A DNA stretch of 64,000 nucleotides from Caballeronia sp. SBC1 (GTDB lineage Bacteria > Pseudomonadota > Gammaproteobacteria > Burkholderiales > Burkholderiaceae): positions 1 through 64,000 of the forward strand of contig NZ_CP049156.1 in NCBI RefSeq assembly GCF_011493005.1, given 5' to 3'. Numbering within the stretch: the first letter of the stretch is position 1; every line of letters starts with the position of its first letter. Of this stretch, positions 46,985 to 55,778 are shown piece after piece. The notes beneath the pieces are model-generated. The model was not told the DNA's origin. It saw only the letters and a program-made list of their open reading frames with translations, and did no database searches. The position numbers and the translations under genes are program-made.

Positions 46985-47461
46985 ATGACCAAACACCACA
47001 AATACACGCTGCAAGTCGTCTGGACGGGCGATCAGGGCTCCGGCACCTCACGCTACGACGCGTACTCCCGCGATCATCTGATACGTGCAGCGAACAAACC
47101 GGCCATTGAGGCATCGAGCGATCCGGCGTTTCGCGGCGACGCCACGCGCCACAACCCGGAAGAGTTGTTCGTCGCGTCGCTTTCGTCGTGCCACATGCTC
47201 TGGTACCTGCACCTTTGCGCGATGAATGGCATCGTGGTGACGGGTTACGTGGATGACCCCGTCGGCACGATGGAGGAAACGCCTCAAGGAAGCGGCCGCT
47301 TCACCGACATCGTCCTGCGCCCGCAAGTAACTATTGGCGCAGGCGGTGACGTGAGGCTGGCCGGCCGTTTGCACGAGGAAGCGCATAAGTTCTGTTTTAT
47401 CGCGAACTCGGTCAACTTCCCCGTCCGATGCGAACCGTCCACGGACATTTCCACGCTTTAA
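46985..47461 (+). CDS. OsmC-family peroxidase-like protein
   Basis: A 158-residue OsmC-fold protein. The redox Cys pair is in SLSSCHMLWYLHLC (about 77-86) and FCFIANSVNFPV is the C-terminal core. OsmC/Ohr proteins reduce organic hydroperoxides with two thiols. The ATG at 46985 is preceded by AAGGAGTGTTGA, a good ribosome site. It is the last gene of the thioesterase-patatin-OsmC set. Confidence 0.88.
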   Translation: MTKHHKYTLQVVWTGDQGSGTSRYDAYSRDHLIRAANKPAIEASSDPAFRGDATRHNPEELFVASLSSCHMLWYLHLCAMNGIVVTGYVDDPVGTMEETPQGSGRFTDIVLRPQVTIGAGGDVRLAGRLHEEAHKFCFIANSVNFPVRCEPSTDISTL

Positions 47462-47468
47462 CTATTGA

Positions 47469-48488
47469 CTATCGCCGGCGTCCACCCACCAGCGCTTCCG
47501 GATTGGCGACACTCGATGTGTCGCCGGCATCGAAGGCGAGGATGTTCTTGAACGCTGCTGTGAAGTAGAGCTCGTAACTCTCCCTCTCCACGTACCCGAT
47601 GTGCGGCGTGCAAATGACGTTTTCCATGCGCAGCAGGCTATAACCCTGCAGGATCGGCTCGCTTTCGAACACATCGATAGCGACCATTCCCGGCCGGTTG
47701 TGATGCAGCGCATTGAGCAGCGCGTTTTCTTCGAGCAATTCGGCGCGACTGGTATTCACGAATAGCGCAGTCGGCTTCATGCGCATCAGATCGGCGGCTG
47801 TGACAATGCCGCGCGTATCGTCGTTCAGCCGCAGATGCAACGAGAGCACATCGCTCTGTTCGAACAGCGCTTCGCGGCTCTCGGCGACATCCACGCCGTC
47901 CGCACGCGCGGCAGCCTGCGAGTGCTCCCGGCCCCAGATGATCACTTTCATGCCAAACGCCTTGCCGTAACCGGCGAGCAACTGGCCAATTTTTCCGTAT
48001 CCCCAGATCCCAAGCGTCTGGCCGCGAAGCACTTGGCCCAGGCCGAAATTCGGCGGCAACGCGGAGGTCTTCAGACCGGACTGCTGCCACGCACCCTGCT
48101 TCAGGTTCGCGACGTACTGCGGAATGCGGCGTTGCGCGGCCATGATCAGCGCCCAGGTCAGCTCGGCTGGCGCGATCGGTGAACCGGTGCCTTCCAGCAC
48201 GGCAATTCCTCGCTCGGTACAGGCGTCGAGTTCTATATGGCCGCCCGCCTTGCCGGTCTGGCTGATCATGCGCAGCCGTGGCAGTTTGTCGAGCAATTGC
48301 GAGCTGATCCGGGTGCGCTCGCGGATCAAAACGAGCGCTTCTACTTCCGAAAGTCTGCTAGCCAACTGTCCGAGGCCGCGCACCGTGTTATTGAATACTT
48401 TCACCTCGTGATCGGCGAGCAGACTGAAGCAATCGAGCTTGCGAACGGCGTCTTGGTAGTCGTCCAGGATGGCAATTTTGATTGGCAT
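47469..48488 (-). CDS. D-2-hydroxyacid dehydrogenase family protein
   Basis: A 339-residue enzyme with the N-terminal IAILDDYQDAVRKLDCF typical of the SerA-like subfamily. The Rossmann motif is GIWGYGKIGQLLAGYGKAF near 153; the catalytic Arg is in VNTSRAELLE, the Glu in DVFESEP and the His in TPHIGYVERE. Its substrate is unknown. The start at 48488 (MPIKIAILDD) is preferred over the ATG at 48509. It is convergent with osmC, with only 7 bases between the stops. Confidence 0.88.
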   Translation of the reverse strand: MPIKIAILDDYQDAVRKLDCFSLLADHEVKVFNNTVRGLGQLASRLSEVEALVLIRERTRISSQLLDKLPRLRMISQTGKAGGHIELDACTERGIAVLEGTGSPIAPAELTWALIMAAQRRIPQYVANLKQGAWQQSGLKTSALPPNFGLGQVLRGQTLGIWGYGKIGQLLAGYGKAFGMKVIIWGREHSQAAARADGVDVAESREALFEQSDVLSLHLRLNDDTRGIVTAADLMRMKPTALFVNTSRAELLEENALLNALHHNRPGMVAIDVFESEPILQGYSLLRMENVICTPHIGYVERESYELYFTAAFKNILAFDAGDTSSVANPEALVGGRRR

Positions 48489-48559
48489 GGATTGGCTTTT
48501 GATAGGCATCAAACGTGCTGCAGAAATTCGAGGATGGACAGGAATCGACGTGCTAAGTT

Positions 48560-48597
48560 CGGGTAATTACGGATAAATCGGGTAATCACGTATAAAT
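48560..48597. repeat. Two tandem 19-bp repeats
   Basis: CGGGTAATTACGGATAAAT (48560-48578) is followed directly by CGGGTAATCACGTATAAAT (48579-48597), 17 of 19 identical. They lie in the shared upstream region of the minus-strand dehydrogenase and pckG, just upstream of the pckG promoter. Confidence 0.75.
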
Positions 48598-48615
48598 TTC
48601 GCCGAAATCTGGGCA

Positions 48616-48667
48616 TTGCGTCGCGTTAAGCTGCTGGTATAACCCGGCGAATTTACCGGTCGCCGGG
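48616..48667 (+). promoter_or_regulatory. pckG promoter and 5' hairpin
   Basis: TTGCGT (48616-48621) and TATAAC (48638-48643) are spaced by 16 bp. Transcription would begin near 48650, inside or next to an inverted repeat CCCGGCGA (48643-48650) / TCGCCGGG (48660-48667) with a 9-base spacer. The hairpin overlaps the start site, so it may be an operator dyad or an mRNA 5' hairpin. The resulting leader is about 330 nt. Confidence 0.5.
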
Positions 48668-48980
48668 ATGGGTGTCTGAAAGAATTCGAATGCGGAATAG
48701 GGCAGTGTAGCCATTCACGCGTCGCCAGCGCCGGAAAACCGGCAACGATGGAGACAATACCTATCCCTTTTTAACAGTTTGTTCCGTGCCGACGCAAGCC
48801 GCGATTCAGACGGCAGTCGCCACCAGACTAGACAACTCCCCGACGCATGCCTTGTTTTTGTGTCGCCGTCTGCCACGTGAGTTCCTCCGTGCAGGTCATC
48901 CGGCGACCCGAAATGCGCCTCTCGCGAGCAGCGCCGGCGGGTTGCAAACCGTTTTCTCTTCCAAGAACGGAGTGTGATCG

Positions 48981-50834
48981 ATGAACCAGCCTGCAGTAGT
49001 AGATCAGAACGTGGACGCCGACAATGATGTACCGGCGTACGTGAAGAACCAGAAACTCATCGACTGGGTGCGGCAGGTCGCCGCGCTGACAAAGCCGGAG
49101 CGGATCGAATGGTGTGACGGGTCGGAGGAGGAGTACAACCGCCTTTCACAACAAATGGTCGACGCCGGTACGCTCAAACGCCTCAATCCCGCCAAACGGC
49201 CTAATTCCTACCTGGCATGCTCGGACCCATCCGACGTCGCGCGGGTGGAAGACCGGACGTTCATCTGCTCGGCGCGCCCTGAACAGGCCGGTCCGACGAA
49301 CAACTGGATCGATCCTGCCGAAATGCGTCTTACGCTGGACGGTCTCTTCGACGGCTGCATGAGCGGCCGCACGATGTTCGTCGTCCCATTTTCGATGGGA
49401 CCGCTCGGCTCGCCGATCGCACATATTGGCGTGGAACTGACCGATAGCCCGTACGTGGTCACCAACATGCGCATCATGACGCGCATGGGCCGCGCGGTGT
49501 ACGACGTGCTCGGCGCTGGCGGTGAATTCGTGCCGTGCGTGCATTCGGTTGGTGCGCCTTTGCAGCAGGGGCAGAAAGACGTTCCTTGGCCGTGCAACGA
49601 CACAAAATACATCGTTCATTTTCCGGAGAGCCGCGAGATCTGGAGTTTCGGTTCGGGCTACGGCGGCAACGCGCTGCTCGGCAAGAAATGTTTCGCGCTG
49701 CGGATTGCATCCACAATGGGACGCGCCGAAGGCTGGCTCGCCGAACACATGCTGATTCTCGGCGTGACGTCGCCGCAAGGGCGCAAGTATCACGTCGCGG
49801 CGGCGTTTCCGTCGGCGTGCGGCAAAACCAATTTCGCGATGCTGATTCCGCCGCAGGACATGGCGGGCTGGAAGGTCTCCACCATCGGCGATGACATCGC
49901 CTGGATCAAGCCAGGCCGCGACGGCCGGTTGTACGCGATCAACCCCGAAGCAGGATATTTTGGCGTGGCGCCGGGCACGAGCGAAAAGACCAACTTCAAC
50001 GCCATGGCGACGCTCAAGGAGAACGTGATCTTCACGAACGTGGCGCTCACCGACGACGGCGACGTCTGGTGGGAAGGCATGACGGACACGCCGCCGGCGC
50101 ACCTGATCGACTGGCAGGGCAATGACTGGACGCCCGAGTCGGGCAAGAAGGCAGCGCATCCGAACGCCCGATTCACGGCACCGGCTGCGCAATGTCCGTC
50201 TATCGACGCAGATTGGGAAAATCCCGCCGGGGTCGCAATCGATGCGTTTATCTTCGGCGGCCGCCGTTCGGACACCGTGCCGCTCGTCACCGAGGCGCGC
50301 AGCTGGAACGAGGGCGTCTACATGGCCGCGACCATGGGCTCGGAAACCACTGCCGCCGCAGCCGGCCAGCAGGGCGTGGTCAGACGTGACCCGTTCGCCA
50401 TGCTGCCGTTCTGCGGCTACAACATGAGCGACTATTTCGGCCACTGGCTAAAAGTGGGCGAGCGGCTAGAGCAACTCGACGCCAAACTGCCGAAGTTCTT
50501 CTGCGTAAACTGGTTCCGCAAGGGCGCGGACGGCAAGTTCGTGTGGCCAGGTTTCGGCGACAACATGCGCGTGCTGAGCTGGATGATTGGCCGCATTGAA
50601 GGCACCGCTCAGGGCGATGAACACGCGTTCGGCCTCTCGCCGCGCTTCGAGGACATAGACTGGGGCGCACTCGACTTCACCCGCGAGCAGTTCGAACGCG
50701 TTATTTCGGTGCAGGACTCGGCATGGCGGGCTGAACTGGAACTACACGACGAGTTATTCACGAAACTCGCCCAAGGACTGCCTTCCGAGCTTGCCGAGAC
50801 GAAAGCCGCGTTCGAAAAGAGAGTTTCGGTCTGA
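48981..50834 (+). CDS. pckG: Phosphoenolpyruvate carboxykinase (GTP)
   Basis: Converts oxaloacetate and GTP to phosphoenolpyruvate, the first step of gluconeogenesis. The 617-residue protein is of the GTP class, with the kinase-1a loop [13 protein letters not shown] near residue 276, which holds the reactive Cys, the kinase-2 region [11 protein letters not shown] and the substrate motif [12 protein letters not shown] near 98. The start has AAGAACGGAGTGTGATCG upstream. It lies alone, with its own promoter and terminator. Confidence 0.97.
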   Translation: MNQPAVVDQNVDADNDVPAYVKNQKLIDWVRQVAALTKPERIEWCDGSEEEYNRLSQQMVDAGTLKRLNPAKRPNSYLACSDPSDVARVEDRTFICSARPEQAGPTNNWIDPAEMRLTLDGLFDGCMSGRTMFVVPFSMGPLGSPIAHIGVELTDSPYVVTNMRIMTRMGRAVYDVLGAGGEFVPCVHSVGAPLQQGQKDVPWPCNDTKYIVHFPESREIWSFGSGYGGNALLGKKCFALRIASTMGRAEGWLAEHMLILGVTSPQGRKYHVAAAFPSACGKTNFAMLIPPQDMAGWKVSTIGDDIAWIKPGRDGRLYAINPEAGYFGVAPGTSEKTNFNAMATLKENVIFTNVALTDDGDVWWEGMTDTPPAHLIDWQGNDWTPESGKKAAHPNARFTAPAAQCPSIDADWENPAGVAIDAFIFGGRRSDTVPLVTEARSWNEGVYMAATMGSETTAAAAGQQGVVRRDPFAMLPFCGYNMSDYFGHWLKVGERLEQLDAKLPKFFCVNWFRKGADGKFVWPGFGDNMRVLSWMIGRIEGTAQGDEHAFGLSPRFEDIDWGALDFTREQFERVISVQDSAWRAELELHDELFTKLAQGLPSELAETKAAFEKRVSV

Positions 50835-51169
50835 TTTTTGTTGAAACTCGATTAACGTGATTAGTGACGAAAGTCGACATAATCGATGAAATAAGGGCCG
50901 CATTAGTGGCCCTTATGCATTTCTCGCTGTACTGCGTCAAAATTGCTTCTGCCAGCTTTTCAGAATGATGTCGGATCGCGCTCGATAGCGACATCGTTCC
51001 GAATTTAGCAATAATGCGCCGTGTTTCTCCTTGCCGAATGGTAAAGCCGAAATCTTTTGTCAGAAAAAGTCACATTTAAGGCAACTTCTGCACGAAAACG
51101 GGAGTCCTAGGATAATTCCGAATTGCTTCTGGAATTTAAAAGAGGCCGTCTAGCAGCAGGAGTTGTCTT
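50835..51169. other. 335-bp region between pckG and the LysR gene
   Basis: Apart from the stem at 50891-50916, the region is AT-rich and holds no gene. The promoter and any regulator site of the LysR gene would lie at 51060-51165; no clear -10/-35 pair was picked out. Confidence 0.45.
50891..50916 (+). terminator. Putative terminator after pckG
   Basis: ATAAGGGCC (50891-50899) / GGCCCTTAT (50908-50916), exact 9-bp arms with an 8-base loop, 57 bases after the pckG stop. The following bases (GCATTTC) are only partly T-rich. Confidence 0.6.
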
Positions 51170-52288
51170 ATGGATCATTTGCAGTCGATGAAAGTATTCG
51201 TCCGAGTGGCGGATCTCGGCAGTTTTGCCCGCGCAGCCGGCGCGATGGATATCTCGAATGCAGTGGCAACGCGTCATATTGCTGACCTGGAAGGACGTCT
51301 GGGCACCCGCCTGCTTAACCGCACGACGCGCAGTCTGTCGCTGACCGAGTCGGGCCAGGTGTACCTGGAACGCGCTCGCCAGATCCTCGACGAGCTCGAG
51401 GACGTCGAACAAATGGTGGTTGCACGTAATCATGAGCCCGTTGGATCGCTACGAATTGTCGCACCCGTCGTGTTTGGCCTGCACAACCTCGCGCCCGTGC
51501 TGCAGACCTATACGGAGCGCTATCCGAAAGTCGTGCCGGACGTCACGCTGGTCGACCGGCAAGTTGATCTGGTCGAAGAGGGCTTCGACGTGGGCATTGT
51601 GATCGCGCGCCAGATGCGCAGCGCGAGCATTGTCACGCGGCGCCTCACGACCGGTTGCCTCACCGTATGCGCTACGCCCGGGTATCTCGAAAAGCATGGC
51701 GTGCCGACGCGGCCTGAAGACCTTGCTGAACATCCGTCGCTGAGTTTGCCGTCCGAATATTTCGGCGATGAGCGTGTGTTCACCGGCCCGGAAGGCGAAG
51801 TGCGCGTGCGGCCGACGAACGTGATCGTCGCGAACAATACCGAGATGCTGCGCCAGTTCGCGCTGCTCGGCATGGGCATCGCGATCCTGCCGAGCTACCT
51901 GATCGGCAACGACACTACGCGCGGCAAGCTGGTGAGGCTGTTGAGCGACTACGCGCTGCCGCAGGTCGAGATCAACGTTGCGTATCCGAGCCGGCGCCAT
52001 TTGCCGGCGAAGGTGCGCACGTTCATTGATCACCTTGTCGAGCATTTCAGCCAGACGCCGAATCATCAGCTTGGCGAGCAGTGGGTGAAGGACGGATTCA
52101 TCAAGCCGGGATCGCCGGCAATTGATGAGCGTGATTCCGAGCCGCTGGTTGCGCACGCGGCCTACGCGGAAGCGGAAGGCGGTGCCCGATTTGAAGCCGA
52201 AGCGCCCCTCACCGATGACAACAAGCTCGGTGGCAAGCCTGCGAAGTCGCGCTCGCGTGCGACGCCGGCCATGCCATCGCCGTTCTGA
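51170..52288 (+). CDS. LysR-family transcriptional regulator with long C-terminal tail
   Basis: The N-terminal helix-turn-helix (MKVFVRVADLGSFARAAGAM, then NAVATRHIADLEGRLGTRLL) and the effector domain (LVDRQVDLVEEGFDVGIVIA and GIAILPSYLIG) are standard for the LysR family. The protein has 372 residues instead of about 300: a tail of some 65 residues after EHFSQTPNHQLGEQW is rich in Ala, Glu, Lys and Pro, and is probably disordered. Target genes unknown; LysR proteins usually control a neighbouring gene, but pckG is the only candidate upstream and topB is convergent. Confidence 0.9.
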   Translation: MDHLQSMKVFVRVADLGSFARAAGAMDISNAVATRHIADLEGRLGTRLLNRTTRSLSLTESGQVYLERARQILDELEDVEQMVVARNHEPVGSLRIVAPVVFGLHNLAPVLQTYTERYPKVVPDVTLVDRQVDLVEEGFDVGIVIARQMRSASIVTRRLTTGCLTVCATPGYLEKHGVPTRPEDLAEHPSLSLPSEYFGDERVFTGPEGEVRVRPTNVIVANNTEMLRQFALLGMGIAILPSYLIGNDTTRGKLVRLLSDYALPQVEINVAYPSRRHLPAKVRTFIDHLVEHFSQTPNHQLGEQWVKDGFIKPGSPAIDERDSEPLVAHAAYAEAEGGARFEAEAPLTDDNKLGGKPAKSRSRATPAMPSPF

Positions 52289-52345
52289 CGGGGCAGCTGT
52301 GTTGAGGCTTCTTGAGCACTTAAGCGTTGTCCAGCACGATGAACG

Positions 52346-52380
52346 AAAAAAGCCCGCGAATGACTCGCGGGCTTTTTTTT
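52346..52380. terminator. Strong bidirectional terminator
   Basis: GCCCGCGA (52352-52359) / TCGCGGGC (52365-52372) with a 5-base loop, preceded by six A and followed by eight T. It ends the LysR gene on the plus strand and can end topB on the minus strand. Confidence 0.9.
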
Positions 52381-52418
52381 ATGCTGCGGGGCGGGGCCTA
52401 ACCTACCGGCCCTGAAAA

Positions 52419-55055
52419 CTATCCCGCTTTGCGAGCCGGCGCCTTCTTGGCCGCCACCTTCTTCGCAGGCGCTTTCTTCGCCGCAGGCTTCACGGTCGTC
52501 TTCTTGGCCGCAACGGCGACGTCGCCGTCACCTTCATCTTCCGCTTCAGTAGCCGCTGCCGCACCGCGCTTGACGGCCGGTTTCGCACCTGGTTTCGGCT
52601 CTTTCTTCTCGAATTCGAAGCCGATCTTGCCATCCGGCTGCTTGACGAGAAACGCCTTGAAGTTCCGGCCCGTGCGCGATGACTTGAAGCCCGTCAGCAA
52701 GTCCGTCCTTCCTTCCTCGAGCAACTTCGTCATCTGCTCGCGCGACATTTCCTGCTGCAGGATCACCTTGCCCGAACGGAAATCGCAAGTTTTCGGATTC
52801 GCCACTGAGTTCTCGCACACATAACTCATGCCGTGCTCGTACACGCGCGACTGACATTTCGGACACGCGCCAACCGGCGTCTGCTCCGAGAAGTCCACCG
52901 GTTCGCCGTCTTCGCCGCCTGAATCCTGACCGAAGTCGAACTCGAGCTTCCAGTTCTTGATTTCGTCGTCGAAGGAAAGCTTCAGGATCGCGGAAAACGG
53001 CCGGCCCATCTTGCTGCGGAATCCCGACAGCGGTCCGATGGTCTTGTCCTTGATCAACTGCTCGACTTCAGGAATCTCGAACTGCCGTCCGCCAGGAATC
53101 TTCGACATCGAGAATTCGCACTTCGTGCAAGCGAATCGCCGATAGTTCTCTTTGATCTGGCTGCCGCAATTCGGACACGGCGTTTCGAGCGTCGAATAAT
53201 CGCCGGGGATGGTGTCGGAGTCGTATTCCTTCGCGCGCTTCACGATGGTCTGCGTCATGCGCGCGATTTCCTGCATGAACTCGTCGCGCGGGAGCTTGCC
53301 GCGTTCCATCTGCGACAGCTTGTGCTCCCACTCGCCGGTCAGTTCGGGCGCCGTCAGCTCCTCTACGCCGAGGCCGCGCAGCAAGGTCATCAACTGGAAC
53401 GCCTTCGCCGTGGGAATCAGCTCACGGCCTTCGCGCACCATGTACTTTTCGCCCAACAGCCCTTCGATGACCGCCGCACGCGTAGCCGGTGTGCCCAGAC
53501 CCTTCGCGGCCATCGCCTCGCGCAATTCCTCGTCTTCAATGAGCTTGCCCGCGCCTTCCATGGCCGAGAGCAATGACGCTTCGTTGTAGCGTGCCGGCGG
53601 TTTCGTTACCAGACCGACCGCCGCGACCTTCTCGACATCGACCTTCTCGTCCTTCTGAACCTGCACGAGATTGGCGTCTTCGCCGCCCACTTCCTTGCCG
53701 TACACCTGCAGCCAGCCCGGTTCTACGAGTACCTTGCCTTCCGTCTTGAAGTGATGGCCGGCGGCTTCGGTGATCCGCGTGGTGACGAGGTATTCGGCTG
53801 CCGGGAAAAACACCGCGAGAAAACGCTTTACGACCAGGTCGTACAGCTTCTGCTCCGGCTCGGACAACGATTTCGGCGCCTGCAGAGTGGGGATGATCGC
53901 GAAGTGATCGCTGATCTTTGAGTTGTCGAAAATGCGCTTGTTCGGCTTTACCCAGCCCTTGTCCAACACCTGCTTCGCGTGCGGCAGATAGTTGTTGCTC
54001 TCCTTGAGCATGGCGAGCGTGTCTTTCACCGTCGGGATGTAATCCTCAGGCAGCGCGCGGGCGTCGGTACGCGGGTACGTGAGCACCTTGTGCTTTTCAT
54101 ACAACGCCTGAGCCAAGCCGAGCGTGTTCTTGGCCGAAAAGCCGAAACGGCCGTTGGCTTCGCGCTGCAAGCTAGTCAGGTCGAACAGCAGCGGCGACAT
54201 TTGCGTGGACGGCTTGGCTTCTTCCGTGACCGTGCCGGTTTTGCCACGGCAAGCCGCGACAATGGTTTCAGCAGCCGGCAAGCTCCAGAGCCGCGAGTCG
54301 CGCTGCTCCGGATCGCCCTCGACGCGCTTGAATTTCGGGTCGAACCAGCGACCTTCGTACATACCCTTCGCAGCGATAAATTCAGCACGCACTTCCCAAT
54401 AATCGCGCGGTACGAAGCGACGGATCTTTTCCTCGCGTTCCACGACGATAGACAACGTTGGCGTCTGAACGCGACCCACAGTTGTCAGGAAAAAACCACC
54501 GCCCTTGCTGTTGAACGCGGTCATGGCGCGCGTGCCGTTGATGCCTACAAGCCAGTCGGCTTCGGAGCGGCAACGGGCGGCATCGGCTAGCGGCTGCATG
54601 TCCGCGTCGCTGCGCAGGTTCGCGAAACCGTCACGGATGGAGCCGGCGGTCATCGACTGGAGCCAGAGGCGTTGCACTGGCTGCTTGGCTTTCGCGTGCT
54701 GCGCGATCAGGCGAAAAATCAGCTCGCCTTCGCGCCCCGCGTCACAGGCGTTGATCAGGCGATCGACGTCCTTGCGCTTGAGCAGCTTGGTCAGCACTTT
54801 CAGCCGGGATTCGCTTTTGGCGATCGGATTCAGGTCGAAATGCGGCGGAATGACGGGCAAATTGGCGAAGCTCCACTTGCCGCGCTTGACCTCGTACTCC
54901 TCCGGCGCGGCAATTTCGAGCAAGTGGCCGACAGCCGACGACAGCACGTAGTCTTCGCTTTCGTAATATTCGTCATGCTTGGTGAAGCCGCCCAAAGCGC
55001 GCGCGATGTCGTTCGCGACAGAAGGCTTTTCAGCAATGATCAGGGCTTTGGACAT
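52419..55055 (-). CDS. topB: DNA topoisomerase III
   Basis: Type IA topoisomerase that decatenates DNA. The 878-residue protein has the TOPRIM domain (KALIIAEKPSVANDIARALG; CDAGREGELIFRLI), the catalytic-Tyr region LTYPRTDARALPEDY near 328, and LPTVGRVQTPTLSIVV-like sequence (TTVGRVQTPTLSIVV). The C-terminus adds two zinc-finger motifs (CPNCGSQIKENYRRFACTKC and CPKCQSRVYEHGMSYVC) and a lysine/alanine tail of about 40 residues, KKAPAKKVAAKKAPARKAG, resembling histone H1. It is one of the longer family forms. Confidence 0.95.
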   Translation of the reverse strand: MSKALIIAEKPSVANDIARALGGFTKHDEYYESEDYVLSSAVGHLLEIAAPEEYEVKRGKWSFANLPVIPPHFDLNPIAKSESRLKVLTKLLKRKDVDRLINACDAGREGELIFRLIAQHAKAKQPVQRLWLQSMTAGSIRDGFANLRSDADMQPLADAARCRSEADWLVGINGTRAMTAFNSKGGGFFLTTVGRVQTPTLSIVVEREEKIRRFVPRDYWEVRAEFIAAKGMYEGRWFDPKFKRVEGDPEQRDSRLWSLPAAETIVAACRGKTGTVTEEAKPSTQMSPLLFDLTSLQREANGRFGFSAKNTLGLAQALYEKHKVLTYPRTDARALPEDYIPTVKDTLAMLKESNNYLPHAKQVLDKGWVKPNKRIFDNSKISDHFAIIPTLQAPKSLSEPEQKLYDLVVKRFLAVFFPAAEYLVTTRITEAAGHHFKTEGKVLVEPGWLQVYGKEVGGEDANLVQVQKDEKVDVEKVAAVGLVTKPPARYNEASLLSAMEGAGKLIEDEELREAMAAKGLGTPATRAAVIEGLLGEKYMVREGRELIPTAKAFQLMTLLRGLGVEELTAPELTGEWEHKLSQMERGKLPRDEFMQEIARMTQTIVKRAKEYDSDTIPGDYSTLETPCPNCGSQIKENYRRFACTKCEFSMSKIPGGRQFEIPEVEQLIKDKTIGPLSGFRSKMGRPFSAILKLSFDDEIKNWKLEFDFGQDSGGEDGEPVDFSEQTPVGACPKCQSRVYEHGMSYVCENSVANPKTCDFRSGKVILQQEMSREQMTKLLEEGRTDLLTGFKSSRTGRNFKAFLVKQPDGKIGFEFEKKEPKPGAKPAVKRGAAAATEAEDEGDGDVAVAAKKTTVKPAAKKAPAKKVAAKKAPARKAG

Positions 55056-55315
55056 GACTCGATTCTAGTTAGGGACTGGCATGAGGCCGGGTTTGGGTGG
55101 CTTGCGCCGCCTCGGTTCGGACCCGTTAACGTCCGCTTTATAGCATATGGCGTGCGGCGCGCGGTCTGGCATTTGGTGAAACGCGGGATGCCGAACGGTG
55201 AATGTGGGTGCTTTGTGATGCAAGCACGGCAGCCGTTTCAGCTTACGGATGCGCTCGGTTGCGCATAGTGGTCTTGCCGGTTGAATCGATACACGCGTCG
55301 ACTCACTCGGTCGAT

Positions 55316-55693
55316 TCACGCGGCGACCAGCGCGGGGCGGATCTTCGGTGCACCCACCACGCCCGGCAACGCGCTCAAGTCCGTCAACATGCGCGCAACA
55401 ATAGACGTTTGCGGCAACACCGTTCCAAAAAATCGGGTTGTCACGGCGTCTTCGATCAAGACGGTCGGAAAATTTTCCACATCGAGATCATCGAAGCGAT
55501 CTGCCTGGTTTTCGATGTCGATCCATGCAAAGCAGATGTCCGGATGGGCGTCGGCGAGCAAGTTGAAACTCTCGCGATAGTCGCGGCACGTCCCGCACCA
55601 TTCGGCGCACAGGCAGGCGACGAGCAGCGTGCCGGCGCTGGCCAGGCGCTCGGCAATCTGATCGGCGTCGGTGTCGAGATTCAGCGCGGGCAT
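55316..55693 (-). CDS. Thioredoxin-fold protein
   Basis: A 125-residue thioredoxin-like protein without a signal peptide. The active site is WCGTC in LLVACLCAEWCGTCRDY (about 32-48), giving C-G-T-C in place of CGPC. FPTVLIEDAVTTRFFG is the cis-Pro region. The start at 55693 (MPALNLDTDADQIAERLA) is chosen because the upstream open frame is Cys-rich noise. It lies between topB and dprA, all on the minus strand. Likely a disulfide reductase; partner unknown. Confidence 0.85.
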   Translation of the reverse strand: MPALNLDTDADQIAERLASAGTLLVACLCAEWCGTCRDYRESFNLLADAHPDICFAWIDIENQADRFDDLDVENFPTVLIEDAVTTRFFGTVLPQTSIVARMLTDLSALPGVVGAPKIRPALVAA

Positions 55694-55778
55694 GGTTCCT
55701 TGCAGTCCTTTTCGTAAGTAATTTGTCTGATGATGCAAGCAGTGGATTTTGTCGCGAATGTAGCATGGTGTCGAAAAA

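Larger units (their letters stand above)
48489..48980. other. 492-bp divergent promoter region before pckG
   Basis: No credible gene. It holds the 19-bp tandem repeats, the pckG promoter at 48616-48643 and a hairpin at 48643-48667. From about 48670 to the ATG at 48981 runs a leader of some 310 bases in which I see no further structure. Confidence 0.5.

Noticed and set aside
49146..50444. 432-residue minus-strand frame across pckG
   Set aside because: Shadow; His/Arg-rich and without motifs.
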